A DNA stretch of 64,000 nt from JADJSS01 sp964490845 (GCA_964490845.1 CAZBED010000003.1:1-64000); one strand, 5' to 3'. Numbered from the stretch's first letter, positions 39,107-47,716 are shown. The notes: a model not told the origin generated them from the letters alone. Made by a program: numbers and translations.

Positions 39107-39922
39107 CTAAACTGCCACATTAAAGTCACGTAGTGCATCATTTAAAGAAGTTTTTGTATCCGTGCTGGCCTTACGTTTGCCGATAATCAGGGCACAGGGT
39201 ACATGATACGTTCCGGCAGGAAATTCTTTTGGAATCGTTCCCGGAATCACTACACTACGTGCCGGCACTACCCCTCTGTATTCTTTAGGCTCATCCCCTG
39301 AAACATCAATGATTTTAGTGGACATCGTCAACACAACATTGGCGCCTAACACGGCTTCAGCCTCCACACGAACCCCTTCCACTACGATACAGCGTGAACC
39401 GATAAAACAATTATCCTCAATGATAACCGGTGCAGCCTGCACAGGCTCCAATACGCCGCCAATTCCAACACCGCCGCTCAGATGGACATTCTTCCCGATC
39501 TGCGCGCAGCTGCCTACTGTTGCCCAGGTATCCACCATCGTGCCACTGTCTACATACGCGCCGATATTCACATAAGATGGCATCAGCACTACTCCTCTTT
39601 CAATAAAAGCACCGCGACGGGCAATAGCATGCGGCACCACCCGGACACCCAGTTCCGCATAATTCCGTTTCAACGGAATCTTATCATAAAACTCAAACGG
39701 GCCTACTTCTATCGTTTCCATTTTCTGAGTAGGAAAATATAATATCACCGCCTTTTTTACCCAGTCATTCACCTTCCAGTTGTCAGCTGTTGGCTCCGCC
39801 ACGCGCAATTTTCCGGCATCCAGCAGCGTTATCACTTCATTGATAGCATCTAAGGTCGCGGGTTCCTGCAATAGAGTTCTGTCATCCCAGGCTTTTTCAA
39901 TGATTTGTTGTATAGCTGTCAT
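39107..39922 (-). CDS. dapD: 2,3,4,5-tetrahydropyridine-2,6-dicarboxylate N-succinyltransferase
   Basis: Lysine/diaminopimelate pathway, succinylase branch. 271 residues: N-terminal helical domain ('IIEKAWDDRTLLQ'), 'NYAELGVRVVPHAIARRGAF', then left-handed beta-helix hexapeptides ('GVVLMPSYVNIGAYVDSGTM', 'GGVGIGGVLEPVQAAPVIIE') and 'YRGVVPARSVVIPGTIPKEF'. Divergent from the lipoprotein gene at 39966 with a 43-bp spacer. Confidence 0.97.
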   Translation of the reverse strand: MTAIQQIIEKAWDDRTLLQEPATLDAINEVITLLDAGKLRVAEPTADNWKVNDWVKKAVILYFPTQKMETIEVGPFEFYDKIPLKRNYAELGVRVVPHAIARRGAFIERGVVLMPSYVNIGAYVDSGTMVDTWATVGSCAQIGKNVHLSGGVGIGGVLEPVQAAPVIIEDNCFIGSRCIVVEGVRVEAEAVLGANVVLTMSTKIIDVSGDEPKEYRGVVPARSVVIPGTIPKEFPAGTYHVPCALIIGKRKASTDTKTSLNDALRDFNVAV

Positions 39923-39965
39923 TTTATTACGAAATTTGAGTCGTCAAAAATAAATATTAAAAGAG

Positions 39966-40610
39966 ATGAACGAGGTTAAAGATAAATTAAATGTAAGCAC
40001 AAAATGGTTTTTACTTTTAGGGGTGTTAATAACTTTTGCCGCCTGCAGTAATAAGAAGAAGGTCGTCATCAAAGATAATGCAGGCAGGGTTTTGGAGGAA
40101 TATTATACCCTGAAAGACCAACCGAATCAGAAAACCGGCATCTACACTTCCTATTACGAAAGCGGAAAGATAAAAGAACTAAGCAACTATACCGCCGGAA
40201 AACCGGAAGGGAAACGAACGCTGTATTTTGAGAGCGGGAAAATCATGGTGGTAGAAAATTACAAGAACGGAAATTATGAAGGCGGGTACAAATCTTTTTA
40301 TGAAAGCGGGGGTCTTGAATCCGAGGGCCAATTTAAAGACAATGCCAGAGATGGGGTATGGAAAGTATATTATGAAACGCCCCAGAATGCCATCCGTCAG
40401 GAAGTTACCTTTAAGGACAATATCGTAAACGGGCCGGCAAAAGAATATAGTCCGAATGGAAAACTCATTGCCGAAGGCAACAAAATTGAAATCGGGGACG
40501 GAGTAGACGTTTATGACGGAAAGGTAAAGGTGTATGATTCTCTGGGTACCTTAGAAAAAGTATTAACTTATGACAAAGGAAGACAAATCAGTAAAGAAGC
40601 AATAAATTAA
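39966..40610 (+). CDS. Lipoprotein with MORN_2-type repeats (YwqK-like)
   Basis: 214 residues. Lipobox 'LITFAACSN' near residue 27, then at least five repeats of the type 'G.Y.SYYESGKIKE.SNY..G.' ('GIYTSYYESGKIKELSNYTA', 'GGYKSFYESGGLESEGQFKD'). Database annotation often calls such repeats 'toxin-antitoxin YwqK antitoxin', but nothing here supports a toxin pair. Outer-membrane or periplasmic anchoring is likely. Confidence 0.85.
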   Translation: MNEVKDKLNVSTKWFLLLGVLITFAACSNKKKVVIKDNAGRVLEEYYTLKDQPNQKTGIYTSYYESGKIKELSNYTAGKPEGKRTLYFESGKIMVVENYKNGNYEGGYKSFYESGGLESEGQFKDNARDGVWKVYYETPQNAIRQEVTFKDNIVNGPAKEYSPNGKLIAEGNKIEIGDGVDVYDGKVKVYDSLGTLEKVLTYDKGRQISKEAIN

Positions 40611-40615
40611 ATTGT

Positions 40616-40999
40616 ATGCAGAAAATTATTTATATTTTAACAGCATGCTTGCTGTTCGCCTGCCAAAGTACCACTAAGAATATGGGAGAGCAGTTTGACG
40701 TGAAAACGCCGGTGACTATTGACGCACTGATTAAGCAACTGGACAGTATCCCGTCTGTTACAGGCATCCAGATTGAAGGCAAAGTAGCCAAAAGTTGTAT
40801 GAGCGAAGGTTGCTGGTTTACCATAGAGGATGCCGGCGGTACGGAGATTTTACTGGACATTAAGGACAAAGCATTCAGAGTGCCGACCAACAGTCCGGGC
40901 AAGACGGTCATAGTGTTGGCCGACGCGGCAAAAAACGCTTCTGCCAAAGCCGATGAAGAACCATACAGCATCTCTGTCAGGGGGATGAGGTTTAAATAA
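40616..40999 (+). CDS. DUF4920-like lipoprotein
   Basis: 127 residues with lipobox 'LLFACQS'. The body 'IEGKVAKSCMSEGCWFTIED' with 'FRVPTNSPGKTVIVL' fits the small DUF4920 beta-barrel family (K-S/C-x-x-x-GCW). Two cysteines in 'C-M-S-E-G-C' may bind a metal. Five bases after the preceding lipoprotein gene: one operon. Function unknown. Confidence 0.8.
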   Translation: MQKIIYILTACLLFACQSTTKNMGEQFDVKTPVTIDALIKQLDSIPSVTGIQIEGKVAKSCMSEGCWFTIEDAGGTEILLDIKDKAFRVPTNSPGKTVIVLADAAKNASAKADEEPYSISVRGMRFK

Positions 41000-41030
41000 C
41001 CGTTAACCTCGTTATTTTTAGTTCTGTTTC

Positions 41031-41060
41031 TTGGCAATTCCTGAAAAAAAGCTATCTTTG
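41031..41060 (+). promoter_or_regulatory. Promoter of tRNA-Lys
   Basis: -33 TTG (41031-41033), 19-bp spacer, -7 TATCTTTG (41053-41060), an exact TAnnTTTG box, ending 23 bp before the tRNA. Confidence 0.75.
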
Positions 41061-41083
41061 CACTCGCTTTTGTAAAAAAGCAG

Positions 41084-41156
41084 GATTCCGTAGCTCAGTT
41101 GGTAGAGCAATACACTTTTAATGTATGGGTCCTGGGTTCGAATCCCAGCGGGATCA
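41084..41156 (+). tRNA. tRNA-Lys (anticodon TTT)
   Basis: 73 nt cloverleaf: acceptor GATTCCG/CGGGATC (one G-U pair), D arm 'GCTCAGTTGGTAGAGC', anticodon stem ATACA/TGTAT with loop CTTTTAA (anticodon 41117-41119), T arm CTGGG-TTCGAAT-CCCAG, discriminator A. CCA not encoded. Accessory DNA begins directly downstream. Confidence 0.96.
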
Positions 41157-41170
41157 CAGGTGCCAAACCC

Positions 41171-41210
41171 AAACCCGTGTAAATCAGAGGATTACACGGG
41201 TTTTATTTTT
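41171..41210 (+). terminator. Terminator of tRNA-Lys
   Basis: 12-bp stem AAACCCGTGTAA/TTACACGGGTTT (41171-41182/41192-41203), nine-base loop, then a T-rich tract. Confidence 0.88.
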
Positions 41211-41250
41211 TATACGTTGGATTAGTATTTATATAGTTATTTTTGAAAAC

Positions 41251-41515
41251 TTATTCTTTATCATATTTTTTTCTTTTCAACCAGTTGATAAAGTCTTCAA
41301 AATTTAAAGCGGTAGAATTCTCCCATATTTCTGATTTTATTTGATATCTAATCCTTCCATCTTCAATATTTAAACGCACATCTTTCTTTTCCTCTGTTGT
41401 TTCATTTTTCATCAAAGAATAAGATTTAAAATCATTAAATCTTCTTAGTAGTGGTTCAGTAATATTTATTACGAATCTTGATTTTTCTTTTATAGATTTT
41501 TCATTTAATTCATAA
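41251..41515 (-). pseudogene. Hypothetical gene, 5' part lost to the IS element
   Basis: Open frame of about 88 codons ending at 41251 ('NFEDFINWLKRKKYDKE'). Upstream it runs straight into the left end of the IS3-family remnant at 41516, so the apparent start 'MGWGH' (41529) is IS sequence. No family recognised. Confidence 0.55.
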
Positions 41516-42198
41516 TGTCCCCACCCCAAAAAATAGTGCCGGTAATAAATTGAAAACTACTTAAATTTAACTGGTATGAAAAAGCAACGATTTACGGAAG
41601 AAAAAATCCTGACTATTCTGAAGGAACATGAGTCAGGTAAGAAAGTGCAGGATATCTGCCGCACACATGGCATTAGTGACGCTACGCTGAACAATTGGAA
41701 AAACAAATACACAGACATGCAGCTGCAGGAGCTCAAACGTCTGTGCGACCTGGAGTCTGAGAATTCCAAGCTGAAACGTATAGTAGCAGATTTGAATCTG
41801 GAAAACTTTGCACTCAAGGATCTGATTGAAAAACATGGCAAGCCGATGATAATTAGAACAGATAACGGCGCTGAATTTATAGGACATATCTTTTTAGACT
41901 GGTGTCACCGAAGACGTATACAACATCAGTTTATACAGCCCGGTAAACCCTACAGAACAGTCTTATTGAACGTTTTAACGGCAGTTACAGAAAAGAAATA
42001 TTGGATGCCTATGTATTTTATACGTTATCTGAAATAAGAAAGATTACACCAGCATAGATGAGTGAATATAACAGTTACAGACCGCATGAGTCCCTGAATA
42101 ATCTGACCACTGATTTATATGTGATACAATACGGAAAACTTGAAAATAAAATGAAAATTGTCTAATATTGAGTGGCACTATAGACAGGGTGGCTTACA
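41516..42198 (+). mobile_element. Decayed IS3-family (IS407-group-like) insertion sequence
   Basis: Terminal inverted repeats of 25 bp share TGT..., ...CCC and ATAGTGCC (left 41516-41540, right 42174-42198, reverse complement), ends TG...CA. Inside, OrfA is intact in frame, but OrfB has lost its central part and is frameshifted. About 680 bp remain of a usual 1.2-1.3 kb. I see no clear target duplication. Confidence 0.8.
41576..42037 (+). pseudogene. IS3-family transposase: OrfA fused to a fragment of OrfB
   Basis: Residues 1-87 are OrfA ('MKKQRFTEEKILTILKEHES', 'DICRTHGISDATLNNWKNKY', leucine zipper). At 'IEKHGKP' the frame jumps to the DDE core of OrfB ('MIIRTDNGAEF', second catalytic D, then 'HRRRIQHQFIQPGKPY'). 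A frameshift follows; the true OrfB C-terminus continues in another frame ('SYRKEILDAYVFYTLSEIRK', then 'YRPHESLNNLTTDLYVIQYG') with an in-frame stop between. The first catalytic D is deleted, so it cannot transpose itself. Confidence 0.85.
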
Positions 42199-42317
42199 CT
42201 TACACCTGGGCACGTAAAAAAGCAGACTGGTACGACCCATTTATTGAAGCGAAGGATGAATTGTTAAAAGGTGCTGATAAAGAAACGCTTACCATAAAAA
42301 GAAAATCTTCTTATTAA
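42199..42317 (+). pseudogene. 3' fragment of a disrupted gene
   Basis: From the right IS end an open frame reads 'YTWARKKADWYDPFIEAKDE' and 'LLKGADKETLTIKRKSSY' to TAA at 42317. Base composition is less AT-rich than the neighbouring operon, so it looks like the tail of a former resident gene whose 5' part was lost with the IS. Family not recognised. Confidence 0.45.
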
Positions 42318-42341
42318 TGATGAAATATTACTATTAAATTA

Positions 42342-43592
42342 TTAGCATAAATATTTACCAGCAGATTTTTCTTTAATCCATTTTATGTTCTTAAATCCTT
42401 CTATTACCTTAGAACTATAATCTTGCATGCGTTGAGGTTGGTCTTCAAACCAGTATTTAGTTACTTCTTTTTGTAAGTTAGGTGAAAGCATAATTGCACC
42501 ATTTTGGTTTTCAAATAAATCTTGATTTTCAATTATCTGAACGATGGCTGAAATAAGTAAACCTCTTGTCACTTGTATTATTTTACCAGGACTCGAATCC
42601 GGTAATCCGGTAAAATTTGCTACCATTCCGCCCCTTAATATTTTGATAGTGCTATTGCTAATAGTTTTAATATTCAATATATCTAGAGAATTACTTATTG
42701 GCTCTCTCAATAATGGCTTACATATCTTTAGTATCGAGTTAAATTCTATATCGCCGGATGAAACGCTAATCAAAGTAATATCTTTATTAATAGTGTTAAC
42801 CCACTCAGGGTTTGAAATATCCTGACCTGTAGCGCCTATTAGAATATCAACCTTATTCAAAATTTCATGCATATTATTACAATATTCAACATCACTAAAT
42901 ATCTCTTTATTCATTTCATTTTTAATGTCGTAAACAAGAATTTTATATTGTCTCTTAAATTCTTTAACTACAGCTTTTCCTATATTCCCATATCCTACAA
43001 TTCCAATTTTTTCAGGTTGTAATTCTTCAATTATTTTCCCTAATTGAATTTGTACAGCCTCACTTACTATTTTGGGTTCTATGATTACTTTATTGGCAGA
43101 TGATGCTAAATGAATCACTGGAAATCTACCAAAAATACTTTGCATTTTTATGCCACTGGTTGTCTGTTCAATACCATAAATCTTGTGACTTTCAGTTAAA
43201 TGTTTCGGTACATTTTTTAAAGTATATCCACCATCATCAAGGATAATAATTTTACTATTTGGCCTTATGCTATCCTCAAGGGATTGCCACATTCTTCTTA
43301 CATCATTTTCTAAAGATTGAACATAATAACCCAATTCATTATTTAATGAAGAATCTATAACATTAATACCAAGTTCTTTTATTTTTTCTTGTGTATCAGC
43401 ATGCGTTGAATAGATCTTACCTGTGAGATAAATTTGATCTGGCGTAAACCCATATTGAATCAATCCTTCAAACATTGTGCCTGTTGATTGAAGTAAATGT
43501 TGTACAGAAATTATATAAAAATCATTTAAACTCCTTAGATTTTTATGTTTTTCAATTAATCTATTTATAACTGAATATTTAGGAAATGTCAT
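42342..43592 (-). CDS. S-adenosylhomocysteine-hydrolase-like NAD-binding protein
   Basis: 416 residues, last gene of the ECF operon. Layout of AdoHcyase: N-terminal 'VQHLLQSTGTMFEGLIQYGF' and 'IYSTHADTQEKIKELGINVI' (equivalent to the Q..T...L..L.A.....NP.ST.D.VAAAL segment), 'KIIILDDGGYTL' (DDGG conserved), and a Rossmann fold 'KIGIVGYGNIGKAVVKEF' near residue 195 followed by 'ILIGATGQDI'. It is short and diverged, without the family's usual C-terminal K-x-x-H-Y-R/Y tail, so the substrate may differ from SAH. Its start overlaps the preceding gene by 14 bp. Confidence 0.75.
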   Translation of the reverse strand: MTFPKYSVINRLIEKHKNLRSLNDFYIISVQHLLQSTGTMFEGLIQYGFTPDQIYLTGKIYSTHADTQEKIKELGINVIDSSLNNELGYYVQSLENDVRRMWQSLEDSIRPNSKIIILDDGGYTLKNVPKHLTESHKIYGIEQTTSGIKMQSIFGRFPVIHLASSANKVIIEPKIVSEAVQIQLGKIIEELQPEKIGIVGYGNIGKAVVKEFKRQYKILVYDIKNEMNKEIFSDVEYCNNMHEILNKVDILIGATGQDISNPEWVNTINKDITLISVSSGDIEFNSILKICKPLLREPISNSLDILNIKTISNSTIKILRGGMVANFTGLPDSSPGKIIQVTRGLLISAIVQIIENQDLFENQNGAIMLSPNLQKEVTKYWFEDQPQRMQDYSSKVIEGFKNIKWIKEKSAGKYLC

Positions 43593-44925
43593 TGGTTTGG
43601 TCTAATCGTTCTATTACAATAATGTTTGCAAATGGTTCTGAGGTTACACTTATATTTTTTGAATCAATAGAAGTAGCCGGCACTAAATACTCTAGCTTAA
43701 ATTCATTTTGTTTTTTAAATACCGAAGACATGGATGTATTTTTATGGCCAAAACCAGTAATTTTATATTTTAATTCTAATTGAATTTCTTGTAAAATAAG
43801 ATTAATCTCTTCACATAACTTTATATAATTCTTAATCTCATAATTTAACAAAATAGGTAGTCTGTTGATTAACAAACACCCCCACTGGTTTTCTTTAATT
43901 ATTTCATATCTAAATAACAATGGAATAAAATGTGTACCGTTTTTAAAATAAGGTTTATTTTGTTCTTTTAGAAACTCTATATAACTTATGTCATTATCTA
44001 ATACTAATGCTTTGGCTTTTCCTTTGATTACATTAATTATATAATGGACTAAATTTGCTAAGAGATCAGGTTTATGCATAAAACCTTTAAAGTTATATTG
44101 GGAAATAAGAAAGTAACATTTTAAATCATGCGTTTTATGTGATATTTTATGTATAATATCATTGATATATTTTAATTCTAATTGCAGATCTCTAAGATAT
44201 GATGCTTGCTTCCAACCTATTTTATATAATTCACTAATAAGATTGCTTTTTATATTGTTATTAATATTAAACAAAAAATGTTTTGGTAGATATATAACTT
44301 CTACATTTTCATTTTTATTGTTTAGTTTATGAAAAAATTCATGCTTTTTATCCTTATTGTAGGTTTTGAAATGAAAAATATTGTTTAAATTATTAAATAA
44401 TGATCCATTGTCATTTTCCCAAGGATAACATACTTCAAAAGTATTTTCACCAGCAATTGCTATCCATTTACTATCTGTATTATCTGGCTCACCATCATCT
44501 AAAATATCTAAAGTGCCAAAAAGACCAAAGAAGTCATTTTTCTCAATCCTGTTGAGAAAAGTATAGTATTCTTTTTCTGAATTTTTTTGAATTAAAGTAT
44601 TTGATGTTACTATTTCAATCTGTCCTTTGTACACAAAACCAAAAGGGTCGCCGGTATAAGAAAGATCATGATACATCGTATTTTTTGAAATAGATAATTC
44701 ATTAGAATTAATATTAAAATCACTTAGTGTTATTTTTCCATTGTTAATTATTTTAGTGCCAATCGGAATAGAAGCAATGTATATATAGTCTTTTTTTTCT
44801 CTTTTTAAAGAGGATGCAATCTTATCAAGTAGTGAAATAATGGTATTATCTTTAAATTTCTGGTCAAATGTATTATATACGACTCCCCATTCTTTTTTCT
44901 GGACATTAATTGATTTGTCTTGCAT
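43579..44925 (-). CDS. Uncharacterised 448-residue protein of the ECF operon
   Basis: No family recognised; no signal peptide or membrane segment. AT-rich, lysine/asparagine-rich; motifs such as 'YTGDPFGFVYKGQIEIVTSN' and 'AIAGENTFEVCYPWENDN' look like parts of an enzyme domain, and 'SHKTHDLKCYFLIS' may hold metal or substrate ligands, but this is guesswork. Overlaps the AdoHcyase-like gene by 14 bp, so the two are translationally coupled; 22 bp after the ATPase gene. Confidence 0.7.
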   Translation of the reverse strand: MQDKSINVQKKEWGVVYNTFDQKFKDNTIISLLDKIASSLKREKKDYIYIASIPIGTKIINNGKITLSDFNINSNELSISKNTMYHDLSYTGDPFGFVYKGQIEIVTSNTLIQKNSEKEYYTFLNRIEKNDFFGLFGTLDILDDGEPDNTDSKWIAIAGENTFEVCYPWENDNGSLFNNLNNIFHFKTYNKDKKHEFFHKLNNKNENVEVIYLPKHFLFNINNNIKSNLISELYKIGWKQASYLRDLQLELKYINDIIHKISHKTHDLKCYFLISQYNFKGFMHKPDLLANLVHYIINVIKGKAKALVLDNDISYIEFLKEQNKPYFKNGTHFIPLLFRYEIIKENQWGCLLINRLPILLNYEIKNYIKLCEEINLILQEIQLELKYKITGFGHKNTSMSSVFKKQNEFKLEYLVPATSIDSKNISVTSEPFANIIVIERLDQTNDIS

Positions 44926-44947
44926 ATATCAGGTAATTTAAGATAAA

Positions 44948-46159
44948 CTATAAAGACAAATCTAACATTTTAGTATTTAAATTTTCTATAAAAGTTTTAG
45001 AATGACTTATAAGTATTATACCTTTTCCCTGTTCTTTTAAATGATTTAATAATTGTATTAGAAATTCAACAAATTCGTTGTCCTGCCCCAAGGTTGGTTC
45101 GTCTAATATATACCAGGGTTTATTCATAGCTAAAGTAGAAGCAATTGCAATTCTTTTTCTAATAACAAATGGCATCTCAGCAGGATGATACTTTCTGATA
45201 TCTTGCAGTCCAAACATATTAATATAAAGTTCTCTTCTGGAGCTATATTCTTTTGATTCATTCTTTAAATATGGCAGTATTTCCTTCTCTATGGTGTTAG
45301 AGAAAAGTTGTTCATCAACATTTTGAAAAGAATATCCACATAATGCTCCAGGTGTTTTATAACTATTATATGGTTCATTATTTACCAGGAGAATGCCTTG
45401 TTTCAGTTTCAAAACTCCGATTAATATCTTAGCCAAGGTTGATTTTCCTGCTCCGTTTTCACCTTTTAAATGGTAAATATTTCCTTTTTCAAAATGGTAA
45501 TTTAAATTCTCAAAAACAGGATTGTTATTATCATATGCGAAAGTTAAATTTTTAATTGTAATAGATTGTGATTCTATTCTGATTGACTCATCTTTAATAA
45601 TTCTGGGTTTGTGAAACTTATACTTATAAGAAATTTGATTTGGTTGGCTTTCGATAAGATGAGATGCAGTTAGTTTATATTCTTCAACTCGATTATCACT
45701 AATATATAAGTTTGACTGAATTGTATTTGACTGAATAAAAAAATCAAATAATTGCATGTACCATTTCTCATTGAGTTGTTCAATCGTAGAATCGATACAT
45801 AGATTTTCAGGATTTAACAAGAGGTTGCAGAGTATCACTAAAATAGTTTGCTCTCCGCCCGACAAGCTAAACGGGTTTTTATTAAAATGTTTCTCAAATC
45901 CTAACTTATAAAATAAATTTATAATCTCATCTTCCAATATTAAGTTTTCACCAGTTCTGTGTAATTGTATTTCATCTTTTACAGTAGGTAAAATAGCAGA
46001 AATATAATTTGTCGGCTGTTCCCCGATGTATAAATTATTTGTTTTTAAAATTACATTATTTGCAGACTGATTGATTATATTTTTAAGACATTCAGTTCTG
46101 CCGCTAAAATTATTGCCGGTAATAAAATTTAGAATATTTTTTGTGCTGTTTATTTCCAT
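44948..46159 (-). CDS. ECF transporter ATPase, two fused ABC domains with complementary degeneracy
   Basis: 403 residues. Domain 1 (about 1-160): Walker A decayed to 'GNNFSGRTE' (Lys to Arg, residue 21), catalytic Glu after Walker B missing ('LCIDSTIEQ'), but signature 'LSGGEQ' intact (99-104). Domain 2 (about 200-403): Walker A 'GENGAGKST' (233-241), Q-loop 'FQNVDEQLF' typical of EcfA, Walker B 'WYILDEPTLGQD', H-loop 'ISHS' all intact, but signature replaced by 'AEMPFV' (327-332). Only one composite ATP site (domain 2 Walker with domain 1 signature) can be canonical. Overlaps the EcfT start by one base. Confidence 0.88.
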   Translation of the reverse strand: MEINSTKNILNFITGNNFSGRTECLKNIINQSANNVILKTNNLYIGEQPTNYISAILPTVKDEIQLHRTGENLILEDEIINLFYKLGFEKHFNKNPFSLSGGEQTILVILCNLLLNPENLCIDSTIEQLNEKWYMQLFDFFIQSNTIQSNLYISDNRVEEYKLTASHLIESQPNQISYKYKFHKPRIIKDESIRIESQSITIKNLTFAYDNNNPVFENLNYHFEKGNIYHLKGENGAGKSTLAKILIGVLKLKQGILLVNNEPYNSYKTPGALCGYSFQNVDEQLFSNTIEKEILPYLKNESKEYSSRRELYINMFGLQDIRKYHPAEMPFVIRKRIAIASTLAMNKPWYILDEPTLGQDNEFVEFLIQLLNHLKEQGKGIILISHSKTFIENLNTKMLDLSL

Positions 46160-46869
46160 TATTTCAAATAAAATTTTGTATAAATACCAAATATGAAATA
46201 TACAAATGCAAGTGTAATCATGAGTAGATTATAAATGAAAGAGTATGAGGTCTTATCGCTTTCCATTTTTTGTACTAAAAATATTATCTGTTTTTTATCC
46301 CAACTCTCGGCCCTCTCTATTGATGTCCTCATTACACCAATCACTAATGGGTTTAACACGTATGGTAATTGTTTCGCAAGATTCGGTATGTTCCTTTTTC
46401 CAATGTATCCTCTCGCTAATCTTGCTGTAACAATTTTATTTGCATTATTTATAATTTCATTCCAAACTGTAAATGAACTAATAATAGTAATTAGAGTTTC
46501 ACCTTTTAGATTCCATTTTTTAAGTGTATTTAATAAGTCAATAGTAGGTATAAAAAATACAAATTGGAAAACAGAAGCGTAAATAATTAGTTTGGAGGTT
46601 TTTAATAAGATAAAACTCCAACCTCCATTCTTGCCATCTAAGATTAAGATATTAATTAAGATAAGCGATAGAAATATTGGTAAAATACCAATCAACATAA
46701 AGCGGAAATGTGCTTTAGTCTGTTTTGATAAAGTTATCAAAGGAATAAGAACTAACAAATAATAAATTACTACCTGCGAAATTTGAACTGCAATGAATGT
46801 CCCGCCGATGGACAGTAGTAAAAAAAACAATCTAATATAAGGATGTGGTAAGAAATCATTTTTATTCAT
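46159..46869 (-). CDS. ECF transporter T component
   Basis: 236 residues, about five membrane helices and a long cytoplasmic helical part. Coupling helices carry the EcfT-type A-R-G motif ('TARLARGYIGKR') and a second 'RTSIERAESWDKK', which dock on the ATPases. Sits between the S component and the ATPase gene; two bases follow the S gene stop. Confidence 0.82.
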   Translation of the reverse strand: MNKNDFLPHPYIRLFFLLLSIGGTFIAVQISQVVIYYLLVLIPLITLSKQTKAHFRFMLIGILPIFLSLILINILILDGKNGGWSFILLKTSKLIIYASVFQFVFFIPTIDLLNTLKKWNLKGETLITIISSFTVWNEIINNANKIVTARLARGYIGKRNIPNLAKQLPYVLNPLVIGVMRTSIERAESWDKKQIIFLVQKMESDKTSYSFIYNLLMITLAFVYFIFGIYTKFYLK

Positions 46870-46871
46870 TA

Positions 46872-47474
46872 TTAAATAAATTTGTTCTGTAATAAACTAC
46901 CACCTGTAAATTTTTCTAATAAGTTTTTAGGCACACTTTTTAATACAAGAAATGCTAAAATACATTGTAACCCTTTATCTATTGGCTCGATAGATACTCC
47001 ACTTAATACAACAGATTCAGCAATCTGTTTTCCCATTTTTATAAAAAAAGAAGTTACTAAAGCAGAACCATTACCGGTTGCTCCACCAAACACCCATATA
47101 ATTACAGGGGCGCTTACTATAGCGGCAACAATACCTAACCCTATGCCGGATAAAATAGTTTTAAATATATTGCTAAACCAACCGCGTTTTCCAACGAAAT
47201 CAATATATAAGGCAATAACTATTTGTGTTCCGATAAAGTAAGCAGCAAAAGGATTAAAAAATATAGAAGTCAGGATAAATCCAACAACGCCTACAATTGC
47301 GCCTCTTTTCCAACCGAGCAAGATAGTTGCTATGATCGTGCCGACGGAGTCTAAATACAGCGGCAGGTTAAGTGCCTTCACTATAGCACCAATTCCAATA
47401 TTTAGAGCAATCGCCAAAGGAATAAAGGATAGTGATACCATTCTTGTTTGCTGTGTTTCAATTTGAGTGTTCAT
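46872..47474 (-). CDS. ECF transporter S (substrate-binding) component
   Basis: 200 residues, six hydrophobic helices: 'FIPLAIALNIGIGAIVKALN', 'LPLYLDSVGTIIATILLGWK', 'RGAIVGVVGFILTSIFFNPF'. The 'LPLYLDSxGT' pattern is seen in ECF S components and related membrane sensors. Cargo unknown; the linked AdoHcyase-like gene hints at a nucleoside or methionine-cycle compound (inference). First gene of the operon. Confidence 0.8.
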   Translation of the reverse strand: MNTQIETQQTRMVSLSFIPLAIALNIGIGAIVKALNLPLYLDSVGTIIATILLGWKRGAIVGVVGFILTSIFFNPFAAYFIGTQIVIALYIDFVGKRGWFSNIFKTILSGIGLGIVAAIVSAPVIIWVFGGATGNGSALVTSFFIKMGKQIAESVVLSGVSIEPIDKGLQCILAFLVLKSVPKNLLEKFTGGSLLQNKFI

Positions 47475-47515
47475 TTTGCTAATTTTTTATTTTTTAAACA
47501 TATTTATTCCGAGTT

Positions 47516-47547
47516 CAAATTTGTGTCGATTAACACGATTGTACAAA
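47516..47547 (-). promoter_or_regulatory. Putative promoter of the ECF operon
   Basis: On the minus strand: TTTG (47547-47544), 20-bp spacer, CAAATTTG (47523-47516), one mismatch from TAnnTTTG. Distance to the S-component ATG is about 40 bp. The -7 octamer is palindromic. Confidence 0.5.
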
Positions 47548-47560
47548 TAACTCAATAAAA

Positions 47561-47591
47561 AAAAACAGTCCTAAAATTCAGGACTGTTTTT
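47561..47591. terminator. Bidirectional terminator hairpin between divergent operons
   Basis: Perfect 12-bp stem AAAAACAGTCCT/AGGACTGTTTTT (47561-47572/47580-47591), seven-base loop; runs of A on the left (T on the minus strand) and T on the right. It stands upstream of both divergent operons, on the minus strand before the ECF promoter. Confidence 0.8.
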
Positions 47592-47716
47592 AACTGACAA
47601 AAAGAAGATTTGCATTTTCGTTGTAAAATAAGGGCACAAAATTCAGGTGTTAACAAACTGATTGTTTGAATTGCCGTTCGATAGGAAATGAGCGAAATTC
47701 ACGGCAGACTTAAATC

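Noticed and set aside
39966..40610. Toxin-antitoxin antitoxin (YwqK) call
   Set aside because: The MORN-like repeats fit the name, but there is a lipobox and no toxin gene nearby.
47593..47716. Riboswitch upstream of the ECF operon (SAM/SAH type)
   Set aside because: The likely promoter lies downstream of the hairpin, leaving only about 40 nt of leader; no aptamer recognised.
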